A stretch of DNA of 64,000 nt from F23-D06 sp045130275 (GTDB lineage Bacteria; Bacteroidota; Bacteroidia; Bacteroidales; WCHB1-69): positions 1 through 64,000 of the forward strand of contig JBGUPL010000056.1 in the NCBI GenBank assembly GCA_045130275.1. The letters run 5' to 3'. A program made the position numbers and the translations under genes. How positions within the stretch are numbered: the first letter of the stretch is position 1; the number at the start of each line of letters is the position of its first letter. Under the pieces are notes generated by a model, which was given only the letters and a program-made list of their open reading frames with translations, searched no databases and had not been told where the DNA came from. Below, in pieces: positions 25,162-34,513 of this stretch.

Positions 25162-26358
25162 ATGGGCAAGCACATTGTCATAGGCATTTCCGGCGGCATC
25201 GCGGCATATAAGACGATGCACCTCATCCGGCTGTTCAAGAAGAACGGCCACGAAGTGCGTGTGACTGCCACCCGCAACGCCTTGCAATTCGTCACCCCGC
25301 TGACCATCGAGACGCTGTCGCAAAACCGCCTATACACGGACATGTTCGACCCGCACCGCACGATGGAGGTCGAGCACATCAGCATGGCGGAATGGGCCGA
25401 CGCGTTGGTGGTGGCACCGGCCACGGCCAACATCATCGCCAAGTTCGCGCACGGCATCGCCGACGACGCCCTCTCGACCCTGTTCCTGGCCATCAAGAAA
25501 CCCGTTTTCATCGCCCCGGCCATGAACAGCAACATGTTCGAGAACGAGGCCGTGCAGCAAAACCTCGCCACCCTGCGCGAACGCGGCTGCCACATCCTCA
25601 CCCCGAACGACGGATTCCTGGCCTGCGGCACCACCGGCAGCGGCAGAATGCAGGAACCTGAAGAAATCTACGACACTGTGGACGAATGCCTTGCGGAGGA
25701 CCATTCCTTGCAAGGGAAAAAAGTGATGATCACCGCCGGTCCGACCTACGAACCCATCGACCCGGTGCGGTTCATCGGCAACCACTCCTCAGGGCTAATG
25801 GGCTTCTGTCTCGCGGAAGCCGCCGCCCGTAAAGGCGCCGAGGTCGCCCTCGTCTCAGGACCCAGCAGCTGCATCGCACATCACCGCAACATCCATCGCT
25901 ACGATGTGAAAACGGCCGAAGAAATGTATCAGCAGTGCATGCAACTTGTGGATGACCAAGACATTATCATTATGTCAGCGGCCGTGGCCGACTACACACC
26001 CGCACACGTGGCACCCGAGAAAATCAAAAAGGACTTCGCCCAGCTGTCCGTCGAACTGGTGAAAACCAAAGACATCCTGGCGTCCGTCGGGAAAATCAAG
26101 CGTGACGACCAGCTGCTCATTGGTTTCGCACTGGAAACCGAAAACGAAGTGGAGAACGCCAAGAAAAAACTGCACAATAAAAACGCGGATCTCATCGTTC
26201 TAAACTCTTTGCGTACGGCGGGCGCCGGGTTCCGCACCGCGACCAACCAAGTGACTATCTTCAGCAAAGACGGACGGGAGTTCGCCAGCGAACTGAAAAG
26301 CAAACAGGAAATCGCGGAAGAGATTCTACAAACCGCCAAGATCTATATTCACCTATAA
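25162..26358 (+). CDS. coaBC: Bifunctional phosphopantothenoylcysteine decarboxylase / phosphopantothenate-cysteine ligase
   Basis: The 398-residue flavoprotein carries out two steps of coenzyme A synthesis. The N-terminal CoaC half has GISGGIAAYKTMHLIR, the active-site His in EHISM (about 73), PAMNSNMF and CGTTGSGRM. The CoaB half starts at VMITAGPTYEPIDPVRFIGN (about 190) with NHSSGLMG and AAVADYTP, and KIKK near 290. The usual Trp of PxMNxxMW is Phe here, a common variant. It is embedded in the bamD-recN operon with 9- and 12-nt gaps. Confidence 0.95.
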   Translation: MGKHIVIGISGGIAAYKTMHLIRLFKKNGHEVRVTATRNALQFVTPLTIETLSQNRLYTDMFDPHRTMEVEHISMAEWADALVVAPATANIIAKFAHGIADDALSTLFLAIKKPVFIAPAMNSNMFENEAVQQNLATLRERGCHILTPNDGFLACGTTGSGRMQEPEEIYDTVDECLAEDHSLQGKKVMITAGPTYEPIDPVRFIGNHSSGLMGFCLAEAAARKGAEVALVSGPSSCIAHHRNIHRYDVKTAEEMYQQCMQLVDDQDIIIMSAAVADYTPAHVAPEKIKKDFAQLSVELVKTKDILASVGKIKRDDQLLIGFALETENEVENAKKKLHNKNADLIVLNSLRTAGAGFRTATNQVTIFSKDGREFASELKSKQEIAEEILQTAKIYIHL

Positions 26359-26370
26359 ATCGAAACAACT

Positions 26371-27270
26371 ATGAAACGCATTATCGGACTACTGGTCATC
26401 ATGACCCTCGCATTGAGCAGCCTGCAGGCACAAGACTTCCAATGCTCGGTCTCCATCAACTCCACCCAGATTTCAAGCACTGGCAACCAGCAGAGATACA
26501 ATGAGTTACGGCAAAAACTCTACGCGTTTGTCCACGAACGCAAATGGTGCCAGTACAACTTGAAACAAAACGAGCGCATTGAATGCTCCATCACGATCAA
26601 CCTGACGAAAGCATCGGGCGACGAGTATGAAGGGACTGCCACGCTGGTGCTGCAACGCCCTGTCTATAAGGCCAGTTACAAAACCACCCTGATGAGTTTC
26701 CAAGACAAGAAAGTGAAATTCAAGTATGCCGACGGCGACCCGTTGGAATACGACGAAAACTCCAGCCTTTCAGAACTCACATCGCTCATCGCGTACTATC
26801 TGAACCTTTTCATCGCCGTGGAGCTCGATTCTTTCTCCCAAAACGGCGGCTCCCCATACTTCGCGAAGTGCCAGAACACCGTCAACCTGAACCTTAAAGA
26901 CGTGGGTTGGAGCGTGGCGGAGAGCGGTCAGAACAACCGCTACTGGATTACCGAGAACTTTACCAACTCCACTTACAGCAAAATCCATGACTTCTACTAC
27001 CAATACCATCGATTGGGGCTGGATGTAATGTATGAGACCCCTGACGCCGGCCGCGCCGTCATTCTCGAGAGTCTGAAGCTGCTGCAGCAGGTGAACGCCC
27101 AAAAGGCCAACCTCGCTGTGCTCCGCATCATCCTGAACACCAAAAAGGACGAGATCATCAATATCTTCAAAGAAGGCATGCCGTCGGAGAAAACCCAGGT
27201 GATCAATATCATGAAACAGATCGATCCCACCAACTCCTCCGCTTACGACGCTATCAACTCAACAAAATAA
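26371..27270 (+). CDS. DUF4835 family exported protein
   Basis: The 299-residue protein has a signal peptide (KRIIGLLVIMTLALSSLQAQ). It contains FQCSVSINSTQI, LRQKLYAFVHERKW and YYLNLFIAVELDSFSQNGGSPYF, the pattern of DUF4835, found between coaBC and recN throughout the phylum. It is probably periplasmic; the function is unknown. It is translationally linked to recN by a 5-nt gap. Confidence 0.85.
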   Translation: MKRIIGLLVIMTLALSSLQAQDFQCSVSINSTQISSTGNQQRYNELRQKLYAFVHERKWCQYNLKQNERIECSITINLTKASGDEYEGTATLVLQRPVYKASYKTTLMSFQDKKVKFKYADGDPLEYDENSSLSELTSLIAYYLNLFIAVELDSFSQNGGSPYFAKCQNTVNLNLKDVGWSVAESGQNNRYWITENFTNSTYSKIHDFYYQYHRLGLDVMYETPDAGRAVILESLKLLQQVNAQKANLAVLRIILNTKKDEIINIFKEGMPSEKTQVINIMKQIDPTNSSAYDAINSTK

Positions 27271-27275
27271 TCGCA

Positions 27276-28955
27276 ATGCTAACCTCTTTACAAATAGAGA
27301 ATTATGCGATTATTAGGTCTTTGAGAATCCCTTTTCAGCAAGGCTTGATCGTCATTACCGGCGAGACCGGCGCCGGCAAATCCATCCTTATGGGTGCCCT
27401 TTCGCTTATTTTGGGCAACCGCGCCGACACGGACGTGCTTTTCGACAAGTCCAGAAAGTGCATCGTGGAAGCCACATTCGACATCCGCGGCCTCCAATTG
27501 CAATCCCTTTTTGAGCAATACGATCTTGATTATCAAGAGGATACTATTATCCGCAGAGAAATCAACGAGCACGGGAAATCCAGAGCCTTCATCAATGATA
27601 CGCCAGTCACCCTCAACATTCTGAAAACCGTATCCGCACTGCTGGTGGACATCCATTCGCAACATCAAACCCTGATGCTGCAAAACGCCGGCTTCCGCCT
27701 TAAACTGATTGACCAATTCGCCCAAAACCAACATATTTCAGACCGTTATCAGCAGACTTTGCACTTATGGCAACAGAAGAAAACGGCATTGGAAACATTG
27801 AAGAAGAGATGCGCGGAGGAAGCGCAGCGGTATCATTACAATCTCTTCACCATTGAAGAATTGGAAAAAGCGGAACTCAAAACGGACGAACAAGAAAATA
27901 TTGAACTGAAAATCAAAGAATTATCGCACGCAGAATCCATCAAGTCCCATCTCTACAACGCCACTGGCATTCTGTCTGAACAAGAGCATGACAATATATT
28001 ATATATGTTGAAGATTCTGCAACAGGAATGCCGTCCTTTGGAGAACATGGGAGAAGAGTACGCGGCTTTCAGTCAACGGGTCGAAAACCTGTTGGTGGAA
28101 ACGCAGGATCTGGCTTACGAAATGTCCCGCAAAAACGATTCCGTGGAGGTGAACCCAGCCCTCACCACCCAGCTGAACGAACGTCTCGACACCCTTTTCA
28201 CACTCCAGAAAAAATACGATGCGGCAAACAACGAGGAACTGCTGCAGTTGCTTGAAAACGCCCGACAAGAGGTGACCCGATACAGCGACAGCAAAGAACA
28301 ACTGTCTGAGCTGGAGAAAGAGACGGAAAAACTGGAATCGGAGGTCCGCAAGCTTGCCGCGGAACTTTCCGAGACACGCCAGCGTGCGCTGCCCCAACTG
28401 GTCACGGCCATGCAAGACCGTCTCCACCGCTTAGGCATGTCCGACAGTCACTTCGATGTCACCCTGACCTGGACGGATGAACTTCGGGAGAACGGCAGTG
28501 ACACGGCCGCTTTCCTGTTCTCGGCCAACGCCGGCGTAGAGCCCGCCGACATTGCCAAGATTGCCTCCGGTGGTGAGATGTCCCGCATCATGCTCTGCCT
28601 CAAGTCCATCATCAGCGACGCCATGTATCTGCCGACGATCATCTTCGATGAGATCGACACCGGTATCTCCGGCGAAACGGCCTCCAAGGTGGGACAAATG
28701 ATGCAGCTGCTGGCCGAAAACCACCAGGTGATTGCCATCACACACCTCCCCCAGATTGCCGCATTTGGCAGCCAGCACCTTCTAGTTTTCAAGCAAACAA
28801 CTGACAATCAAACATATACAAATATCAAAGAATTGGAAATGCATGAACGGGAAGAGATGATTGCGACCATGATGAGCGGCGAGAGCCGCACGGAATCTGC
28901 GGTGGTCACTGCCCGCGAAATGCTGAAATCAACGCAAATAAAACAGAATCAATAG
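27276..28955 (+). CDS. recN: DNA repair protein RecN
   Basis: The 559-residue SMC-like ATPase acts in double-strand break repair. The Walker A is GETGAGKSILM (about 30-40), followed by two long coiled-coil arms (about 150-390), a signature segment IASGGEMSRIMLCLKSI (about 430) and Walker B IIFDEIDTGISGETA, with ITHLPQIAAFG near the end. Length and layout are normal. It starts 5 nt after the DUF4835 stop. Confidence 0.95.
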   Translation: MLTSLQIENYAIIRSLRIPFQQGLIVITGETGAGKSILMGALSLILGNRADTDVLFDKSRKCIVEATFDIRGLQLQSLFEQYDLDYQEDTIIRREINEHGKSRAFINDTPVTLNILKTVSALLVDIHSQHQTLMLQNAGFRLKLIDQFAQNQHISDRYQQTLHLWQQKKTALETLKKRCAEEAQRYHYNLFTIEELEKAELKTDEQENIELKIKELSHAESIKSHLYNATGILSEQEHDNILYMLKILQQECRPLENMGEEYAAFSQRVENLLVETQDLAYEMSRKNDSVEVNPALTTQLNERLDTLFTLQKKYDAANNEELLQLLENARQEVTRYSDSKEQLSELEKETEKLESEVRKLAAELSETRQRALPQLVTAMQDRLHRLGMSDSHFDVTLTWTDELRENGSDTAAFLFSANAGVEPADIAKIASGGEMSRIMLCLKSIISDAMYLPTIIFDEIDTGISGETASKVGQMMQLLAENHQVIAITHLPQIAAFGSQHLLVFKQTTDNQTYTNIKELEMHEREEMIATMMSGESRTESAVVTAREMLKSTQIKQNQ

Positions 28956-28964
28956 ATTATCCTT

Positions 28965-29582
28965 ATGAAAAAGACACTCATCCTCCTCGTTGCCGCGCTG
29001 CTTTGCACCAGCGTTTACGCACAGCGGCGTAAGACTCCCGACCGGAAGTTCATTTACATGACCTCTTTGGGCTACGCGACCGGAGTGGGCCAGATCGAAC
29101 TGGAAAACAAAACCGTCCAGAACAAAAACTTCGATATCTCCGTGAACCAGCTTCTCGGCTATCAGTTCAACCCCTATTTCCAAATGGGCCTTGGCGCAGG
29201 TTTCGATTTCTGGCGGCACACGGCGTTCATCCCCATATACCTCAACCTGACCGTCAACTTCACCGACACGAAAATCGAGCCGATGTTTTACATGAACATG
29301 GGTTACAGTTTCAAATGGTATGTGTCCTCCATTCCAGAAAAGATGGACCGTGTGGTACACGGCACAAAATCCGGCCCCATGGGTGAGGCTGGCATAGGCC
29401 TGCGCATCAACCTCAACGAAAAATTATCCATGGTGATTGCCGCCTGTTACAAAAACCAATACACGGATATCCGATATACCATCCTGCAACCCGGCGAACA
29501 GGATTTCTCCGCCTACTCCACCAATTCCCAGAAAAACGTACTCTACCACTTCGCCGGCGTCCGCCTCGGCATTCAGTATTAG
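28965..29582 (+). CDS. Outer-membrane beta-barrel protein, unknown role
   Basis: The 205-residue protein has a signal peptide (KKTLILLVAALLCTSVYAQ). Alternating hydrophobic/polar strands such as FQMGLGAGFDFWRH, AFIPIYLNLTVNF, MFYMNMGYSF and the final FAGVRLGIQY indicate a small 8-strand-type barrel. It follows recN by 9 nt and so closes the bamD operon. No specific family is recognised. Confidence 0.7.
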   Translation: MKKTLILLVAALLCTSVYAQRRKTPDRKFIYMTSLGYATGVGQIELENKTVQNKNFDISVNQLLGYQFNPYFQMGLGAGFDFWRHTAFIPIYLNLTVNFTDTKIEPMFYMNMGYSFKWYVSSIPEKMDRVVHGTKSGPMGEAGIGLRINLNEKLSMVIAACYKNQYTDIRYTILQPGEQDFSAYSTNSQKNVLYHFAGVRLGIQY

Positions 29583-29603
29583 CTTTTGGATATTTATGGA
29601 AAT

Positions 29604-29737
29604 GACAGACTTAGACTTAGAACTTAAACTTAGAACTTAGACTTAGAACTTAAACTTAGACTTAGAACTTAGACTAATAACCACCTAACCTCTAACCCAT
29701 TAACCATTAACCATTAACCATTAACCTTTAACCATTA
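29604..29737. repeat. Two adjoining short-unit tandem arrays before xseB
   Basis: The first array repeats ACTTAGA/ACTTAAA units (about 29607-29672). The second repeats TAACCAT units (about 29695-29733). Together they fill the 157-nt gap and end just before the xseB ATG, so no ordinary promoter is visible there. Confidence 0.85.
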
Positions 29738-29739
29738 CA

Positions 29740-29928
29740 ATGGAAATCACCTATACCGCCGCCTTCGAGGAACTGAAAGAGATCGTGGACCAGCTGGAAA
29801 ACGACAATGTCAGTGTGGACGAATTGACAGAAAAGATGAAACGCGCCACAATGTTGATGAAGATATGCCGTGACAAACTGACCAAAACCGAGGAGGAGGT
29901 CAACAAAACCATCGAAGATCTGTCGTAA
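29740..29928 (+). CDS. xseB: Exodeoxyribonuclease VII small subunit
   Basis: The 62-residue protein has the family pattern: AAFEELKEIVDQLEN, SVDELTEKMKRATMLMKICR and LTKTEEEVNKTIED. Several XseB chains bind one XseA to form the single-strand nuclease. The xseA gene is not next to it in this window. Its stop codon is immediately followed by the next ATG, so the two are translationally coupled. Confidence 0.9.
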   Translation: MEITYTAAFEELKEIVDQLENDNVSVDELTEKMKRATMLMKICRDKLTKTEEEVNKTIEDLS

Positions 29929-30585
29929 ATGTCCACATTCGAGCTCATAGAACCCGAAATCGAGGCTTACTGCGAAGCGCACACCACCGAAGAGAGTGCC
30001 CTACTCCATCGGTTGTACCGTGAAACGCATCTGCAGACCATCAATCCGCGCATGGCCTCTGGGCAACTACAAGGGGCGTTTTTATCACTGATTTCCAGAA
30101 TGTTACATCCGCGAAGAATCCTTGAGATCGGCACTTTCACCGGATACTCCGCGATCTGCCTGGCTGAAGGACTGACGGATGACGGTGTCCTGCATACGAT
30201 CGAAATCAACGAGGAATACGAGGAGCGAATTTTAGAATATATCTCTCAAAGTCCTGACAATCAAAAGATAAAGCTGCACATAGGCGATGCCAAGACGGTT
30301 GTCCCGTCGTTAAACGAGGAGTGGGACCTGGTTTTCGTTGATGCGGAGAAGACGGATTACGAAGAATATTACAATTTGGTGCTACCGCAGGTGCGCGAAA
30401 ACGGTTTCCTGTTGATTGACAATACTTTATGGAACAGTAAGGTTGTGCATGAAGTTCGTCACAACGACCATGACACCCAAGCGATTTTGGCTTTCAACGA
30501 CATGGTTCAGAAAGATACACGCGTCCGAAATCTGCTGTTGCCTTTCCGTGACGGCATCATGATGATTCAGAAACTAACAAAATGA
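29929..30585 (+). CDS. Class I SAM-dependent O-methyltransferase (catechol O-methyltransferase-like family)
   Basis: The 218-residue cytoplasmic enzyme has the SAM-binding motif ILEIGTFTGYSAICLAEG (about 66-83), the acidic loop LHTIEINEEYEERI and DLVFVDAEKTDYEEYY, followed by LIDNTLWNSKVV. This is the Methyltransf_3/caffeoyl-CoA-type family. In bacteria such enzymes methylate small phenols or tRNA (TrmR-like); the substrate here is unknown. It starts directly after xseB and overlaps trmD by 4 nt. Confidence 0.88.
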   Translation: MSTFELIEPEIEAYCEAHTTEESALLHRLYRETHLQTINPRMASGQLQGAFLSLISRMLHPRRILEIGTFTGYSAICLAEGLTDDGVLHTIEINEEYEERILEYISQSPDNQKIKLHIGDAKTVVPSLNEEWDLVFVDAEKTDYEEYYNLVLPQVRENGFLLIDNTLWNSKVVHEVRHNDHDTQAILAFNDMVQKDTRVRNLLLPFRDGIMMIQKLTK

Positions 30586-31262
30586 GAATAGACATATTGA
30601 CCCTTTTCCCCGAAATGTTTCCCGGCGTGTTCGGCAGTTCGATACTGAAACGCGCAGTGGAGAAACAGTACTTGGAACTGCACGTCCACGACATACGCGC
30701 TTACACGTACGACAAGCACCATCGCGCCGACGATTATCCGTTCGGAGGCGGCGCGGGCATGGTGATGATGATTGAGCCCATCGCCCGCTGCATCGAGCAG
30801 CTGCAGAGCGAACGCGACTATGACGGCATCTTCCTGATGGCACCCGACGGCACGACATTCAACCAACAGAAAGCCAACGAGTTATCATTGCGTCAGAATA
30901 TCATTCTGCTTTGCGGGCACTACAAAGGCGTTGACGAGCGCGTTCGGGAGTTGTACATCACCGAAGACCTCAGCATCGGTGATTACGTGCTCTCCGGCGG
31001 CGAGCTGGCGGCCATGGTCATCACCGACGCCATCGCACGGGTGATTCCCGGCGTGATCAGCGATGGGGCCTCCGCCCTTTCCGACTCATTCCAAGACAAT
31101 CTCCTCTCCGCCCCCGTATATACCCGACCCGCAGACTTCCGTGGGCATCGCGTCCCCGATGTCCTGCTTTCCGGGAACCCGAAACTGATTGATGAATGGC
31201 GTATGGACCAACAACTTACCCGAACCCGCGAACGCCGCCCCGACCTGCTCAGCCATGAATAA
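30582..31262 (+). CDS. trmD: tRNA (guanine-N1)-methyltransferase TrmD
   Basis: The 226-residue SPOUT-fold enzyme makes m1G37 in tRNA. Landmarks are ILTLFPEMFPGVFGSSILKRA at the start, RADDYPFGGGAGMVMMIEP, ILLCGHYKGVDERV and the knot region LSIGDYVLSGGELAAMVI, followed by DSFQDNLLSAPVYTRP. Its ATG overlaps the previous stop (ATGA), and its end overlaps the next gene by 8 nt. Confidence 0.96.
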   Translation: MRIDILTLFPEMFPGVFGSSILKRAVEKQYLELHVHDIRAYTYDKHHRADDYPFGGGAGMVMMIEPIARCIEQLQSERDYDGIFLMAPDGTTFNQQKANELSLRQNIILLCGHYKGVDERVRELYITEDLSIGDYVLSGGELAAMVITDAIARVIPGVISDGASALSDSFQDNLLSAPVYTRPADFRGHRVPDVLLSGNPKLIDEWRMDQQLTRTRERRPDLLSHE

Positions 31263-32550
31263 CTTCGCCACATATTGCCAATCCTTACGCACCTCTGACA
31301 AGTATTTCAATGCCAGTTTCATCATCTTGTTGCTGGCGATGGCGACGATTCCATTCACCACCTTTCTGATGTGGCCTTTGGGCATTCTGCTTATGCTGTT
31401 ATGGATTGCGCAAGGACAATGGCATGCGAAATGGGCGAATTTCAAGGCCAACGACGGCATCCCTTACGGCATTTTCTTGTTCCTCATCTGTCTCATCCCC
31501 ATTTTCGGACTGCTGAACTCCGACAACCAAGCCTATGCCTGGCGCACTTTCGAATGCTACATCTGGTTCTTCATCGCGCCGGCCATCCTGCTCACAACAT
31601 CTCGTAATCTACTGACAAAAAAACATATACAGCTTCTTTTCGGCGTTTTTTCAGCCAGTGTGCTTCTTCACATTCTGATCCTGTTTGGTCACGGCATCTA
31701 CATGGCTTCCACCACCAGCGACACCTCCTACCTCTACTATTCCACTTTTTCAATTTTGCGGCATCCCACTTACGTGGCATTGTACACCACGTTTGCCTAT
31801 CTTCTTATCCTTGTGTATCTCATTGATAATCATAATTTTATCAATACAAAAAGAAAACTGGCTCTCTATTTGGTGGAAGTGATTTTGCTCGTCGGGGTGT
31901 TCTGTCTGTATTCGCGGGCGGGTATTATCACCCTTGTGGCTGTCCATCTGCCGATAGCGGTTTACGCTGTGCACAAACGGAAGTCGGAATGGAAATGGAT
32001 GTTGCTGGTTTTCATTGCGATAGCTGTGCTTTTCACGTTACTGATGACCACAGACATCATGCCGATAAACCGTTTCACGGAGCCGAAATACACCTTGGAG
32101 AAAGACAGCACGAACACGAAAAGCAGCGATGTGCGTCTCATTCTTTGGCAGGCGGGATGGGAGGCGGCTGTTGAGAACCTGCCTTTCGGCACCGGCACCG
32201 GCGACTGTTTCGACGCCATTCGGGAAAAGTACCGCAGCCACGGCTATTGGATCAATTTCGAGCATAATTACAACGCCCACAACCAGTATCTGCAGGCTTT
32301 GCTCACAAACGGCATCCCGGGAATCATCCTGCTGTTGCTTTACTTTTTCACCCCGCTGGGCGAATCCATCCGCCACAGGGACATCTTACTGCTCTCACTA
32401 TTCATCCTGCTTGCGCTGAACAGCTGCTTCGAGTGCGTGTTCGACCGACGCTTCGGGGTGGATTTCTTCGCACTGACAGTGCCGTTGCTGATGATGCGAA
32501 CAGGGCAGCAGGAGTGTGAACGAACAAATGATAAAACTAGCATTCAATAA
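31255..32550 (+). CDS. O-antigen ligase/polymerase-like membrane protein
   Basis: The 431-residue protein has about 10-12 membrane helices and a large periplasmic loop near residues 290-345 containing DVRLILWQAGWEAA and FGTGTGDCFDAIREKY. The following HNAHNQYLQALLTNGIPG is typical of the Wzy/WaaL O-antigen ligase family. It probably joins or polymerises a glycan on a lipid carrier at the inner membrane. The ATG at 31255 is chosen; an in-frame TTG inside trmD was rejected. No other glycan genes are adjacent. Confidence 0.82.
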   Translation: MNNFATYCQSLRTSDKYFNASFIILLLAMATIPFTTFLMWPLGILLMLLWIAQGQWHAKWANFKANDGIPYGIFLFLICLIPIFGLLNSDNQAYAWRTFECYIWFFIAPAILLTTSRNLLTKKHIQLLFGVFSASVLLHILILFGHGIYMASTTSDTSYLYYSTFSILRHPTYVALYTTFAYLLILVYLIDNHNFINTKRKLALYLVEVILLVGVFCLYSRAGIITLVAVHLPIAVYAVHKRKSEWKWMLLVFIAIAVLFTLLMTTDIMPINRFTEPKYTLEKDSTNTKSSDVRLILWQAGWEAAVENLPFGTGTGDCFDAIREKYRSHGYWINFEHNYNAHNQYLQALLTNGIPGIILLLLYFFTPLGESIRHRDILLLSLFILLALNSCFECVFDRRFGVDFFALTVPLLMMRTGQQECERTNDKTSIQ

Positions 32551-32551
32551 A

Positions 32552-33487
32552 ATGATGAATCGAATAGTACTGATTATTGCATTGGCTTCAGCCATATTCA
32601 GCGCTTTTGCACAGGAAAAAGAGACTTATCTGTATGCGGAGAAGGACTCCAGCAAACTTTATATGGACGTGTATGTCCCGGAGGTGCAAAATGAGCAACA
32701 GTCATGTCTGATCTTCGTTTTCGGCGGCGGGTTTATCGGCGGGAAGCGTGACGACAGCCAGGTGCAGCAGGTGTGGCGGCACTTCACAGAAGATGGGTAT
32801 GTGGTCATTGCCATTGACTACCGACTGGGGATGCGTGGGCAGACGGAATTCGCCCCGCTGAAAGCCATGAAGAACTTCCAGCGATCCATCGACATGGCTG
32901 CCGAAGACCTGATTTCCGCACTGGATTACACGCTGAAGAACCTGCTCGACACCAAAAGATACAAAATCAATCCCAACAGCATCATCGTGATGGGCAGCAG
33001 TGCGGGGGCCATCGCGGCGCTGCAAGCCGACTATGCGATGTGTAATCACTATCTCAACAGCGACATTCTGCCCCAGAGCTTCCACCTCGCCGGTCTGGTC
33101 TCCTACTCCGGAGCCATCTTCTCCACGCATGGCAAGCCTAAGTACAAGTACCACGCACCCGCGCCCACGCTCTTCTGCCACGGCACCGACGACAAATTGG
33201 TAATCTATGACAAGACCCAATTTGCAAACATCGGACTGTTCGGCTCCAATGCCATTGCGAAACAATTCAAAAAGCACGGTTACACTTACCAAATCCGTCG
33301 TTATACCGGGCTCGGGCATCAGGTAGCCGGCTTCTACAATGATGAGTTCAACGTCATCGGGGATTTCATCACCCGGTACGCGCTGACCAATAGCGGTGCG
33401 CAAATTGACGAGACCCGCTATGACCCGCGCATCGAACCAATATGGAACAATTTCCGCGTGCGCGACTTGAAGAAGGTGAAGCAATAA
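32552..33487 (+). CDS. Exported alpha/beta-hydrolase (esterase/lipase-like)
   Basis: The 311-residue protein has a signal peptide (MNRIVLIIALASAIFSAFAQ). The core has FVFGGGFIGGKRDD (oxyanion-hole HGG-like variant), VVIAIDYRLGMRG, the nucleophile elbow VMGSSAGAIAAL (Ser in GSSAG, about 150), FCHGTDDKLVIYD and GLGHQVAGF for the catalytic His. It is likely periplasmic; the substrate is unknown. The start is one base after the previous stop (TAAaATG), so it belongs to the xseB-to-esterase run. Confidence 0.85.
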   Translation: MMNRIVLIIALASAIFSAFAQEKETYLYAEKDSSKLYMDVYVPEVQNEQQSCLIFVFGGGFIGGKRDDSQVQQVWRHFTEDGYVVIAIDYRLGMRGQTEFAPLKAMKNFQRSIDMAAEDLISALDYTLKNLLDTKRYKINPNSIIVMGSSAGAIAALQADYAMCNHYLNSDILPQSFHLAGLVSYSGAIFSTHGKPKYKYHAPAPTLFCHGTDDKLVIYDKTQFANIGLFGSNAIAKQFKKHGYTYQIRRYTGLGHQVAGFYNDEFNVIGDFITRYALTNSGAQIDETRYDPRIEPIWNNFRVRDLKKVKQ

Positions 33488-33538
33488 GGTTTTTTCTTCA
33501 ATTTTTCTTATTCCGATCCCCTATCTTAAAAATTTGTG

Positions 33539-33546
33539 TACTTTTG
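33539..33546 (+). promoter_or_regulatory. -7 element TACTTTTG of ddh
   Basis: TGTACTTTTGCGACC lies 22 nt before the ddh ATG and argues against the longer frame start at 33442, which would overlap the esterase. Confidence 0.6.
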
Positions 33547-33567
33547 CGACCTCAAAATCACAAATGT

Positions 33568-34428
33568 ATGCAAACTAAAGTAGCTATTATCGGATACGGC
33601 AACATCGGCAAAGCCGTGGAACAGGCGGTTTTGGCCGCTGAAGACATGAAATTGGCAGGAATTTTCCACCACAACGACAATCTGGCCCTCATTGATGCAG
33701 ATGTGGCGGCCTTATGCACGCCAACGCGCGAGGTACCCGGTTTTGCCGAGCAACTGTTGCGGCGCGGCATCTGCACGGTGGACAGTTTCGACATCCACGG
33801 GCAGATTTACGACTTGCGCTCTACACTGACCCCTTTAGCTAAAGAGCACAAGGCGGTGAGCGTCATCGCTGCCGGCTGGGACCCGGGTTCTGACTCTGTA
33901 GTGCGTGCCTTGCTCTTGGCCATCGCGCCCAAAGGCCTCACCTACACCAACTTCGGTCCGGGCAGAAGCATGGGCCATACCGTGGCCGCCAAGGCCATCC
34001 CCGGCGTGAAGGATGCACTCTCGATGACCATTCCGTTAGGCACGGGCATCCACCGCCGCATGGTCTATGTGGAACTGGAAGACGGTGCCGACTTCGCCAC
34101 CGTGGAGAAACTGCTGCTGCAAGACGATTACTTCGCACACGACGAGACCCACGTGGTCCCTGTCCCCTCCATCGATGCCTTGAACAATGTGGCCCACGGC
34201 GTGCATTTAGTGCGTTCCGGCGTGAGCGGAGACACCCACAACCAACGTTTTGAGTTCAATATGGAAATCAACAACCCCGCACTCACAGGACAAGTGCTCG
34301 TCGCTTGCGCCCGCGCGGCCGTGCGAATGCGTGACGCCCAACGTTACGGCGCTTTCACCATGATTGAAATCCCTCCGATCCAACTGCTCCCTGGTGACGA
34401 GGAACAACTGATTCGCACTTTAGTGTAG
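33568..34428 (+). CDS. ddh: meso-Diaminopimelate dehydrogenase
   Basis: The 286-residue NADPH enzyme makes meso-diaminopimelate from tetrahydrodipicolinate in one step, feeding lysine and peptidoglycan synthesis. Landmarks are VAIIGYGNIGKAVEQAVLA (Rossmann start), DSFDIHGQIYDLR, GWDPGSDSVVRALLLAIAP, NFGPGRSMGHTVAAKAIPGV and VHLVRSGVSGDTHNQRFEF. It is a single gene with its own promoter. Ddh is common in Bacteroidales. Confidence 0.93.
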   Translation: MQTKVAIIGYGNIGKAVEQAVLAAEDMKLAGIFHHNDNLALIDADVAALCTPTREVPGFAEQLLRRGICTVDSFDIHGQIYDLRSTLTPLAKEHKAVSVIAAGWDPGSDSVVRALLLAIAPKGLTYTNFGPGRSMGHTVAAKAIPGVKDALSMTIPLGTGIHRRMVYVELEDGADFATVEKLLLQDDYFAHDETHVVPVPSIDALNNVAHGVHLVRSGVSGDTHNQRFEFNMEINNPALTGQVLVACARAAVRMRDAQRYGAFTMIEIPPIQLLPGDEEQLIRTLV

Positions 34429-34437
34429 ATTAAATCG

Positions 34438-34445
34438 TATATTTG
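34438..34445 (+). promoter_or_regulatory. -7 element TATATTTG of the 1482-residue T9SS cargo gene
   Basis: CGTATATTTGCTG lies 68 nt before the ATG at 34514. The leader is AT-rich. Confidence 0.55.
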
Positions 34446-34513
34446 CTGTTTAGAATTCGATTTTTGATTTTATATATAAATATCTGAAAATTAAATAATT
34501 AAACAATAAAAAT

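Noticed and set aside
31189..31254. Upstream extension of the O-antigen ligase-like gene into trmD
   Set aside because: It would start at TTG and overlap trmD by 74 nt; the ATG at 31255 gives a normal 8-nt overlap.
33442..33567. Upstream extension of ddh into the esterase gene
   Set aside because: It would run through the TACTTTTG promoter and add 42 residues before the Rossmann motif, which should be close to the N-terminus.
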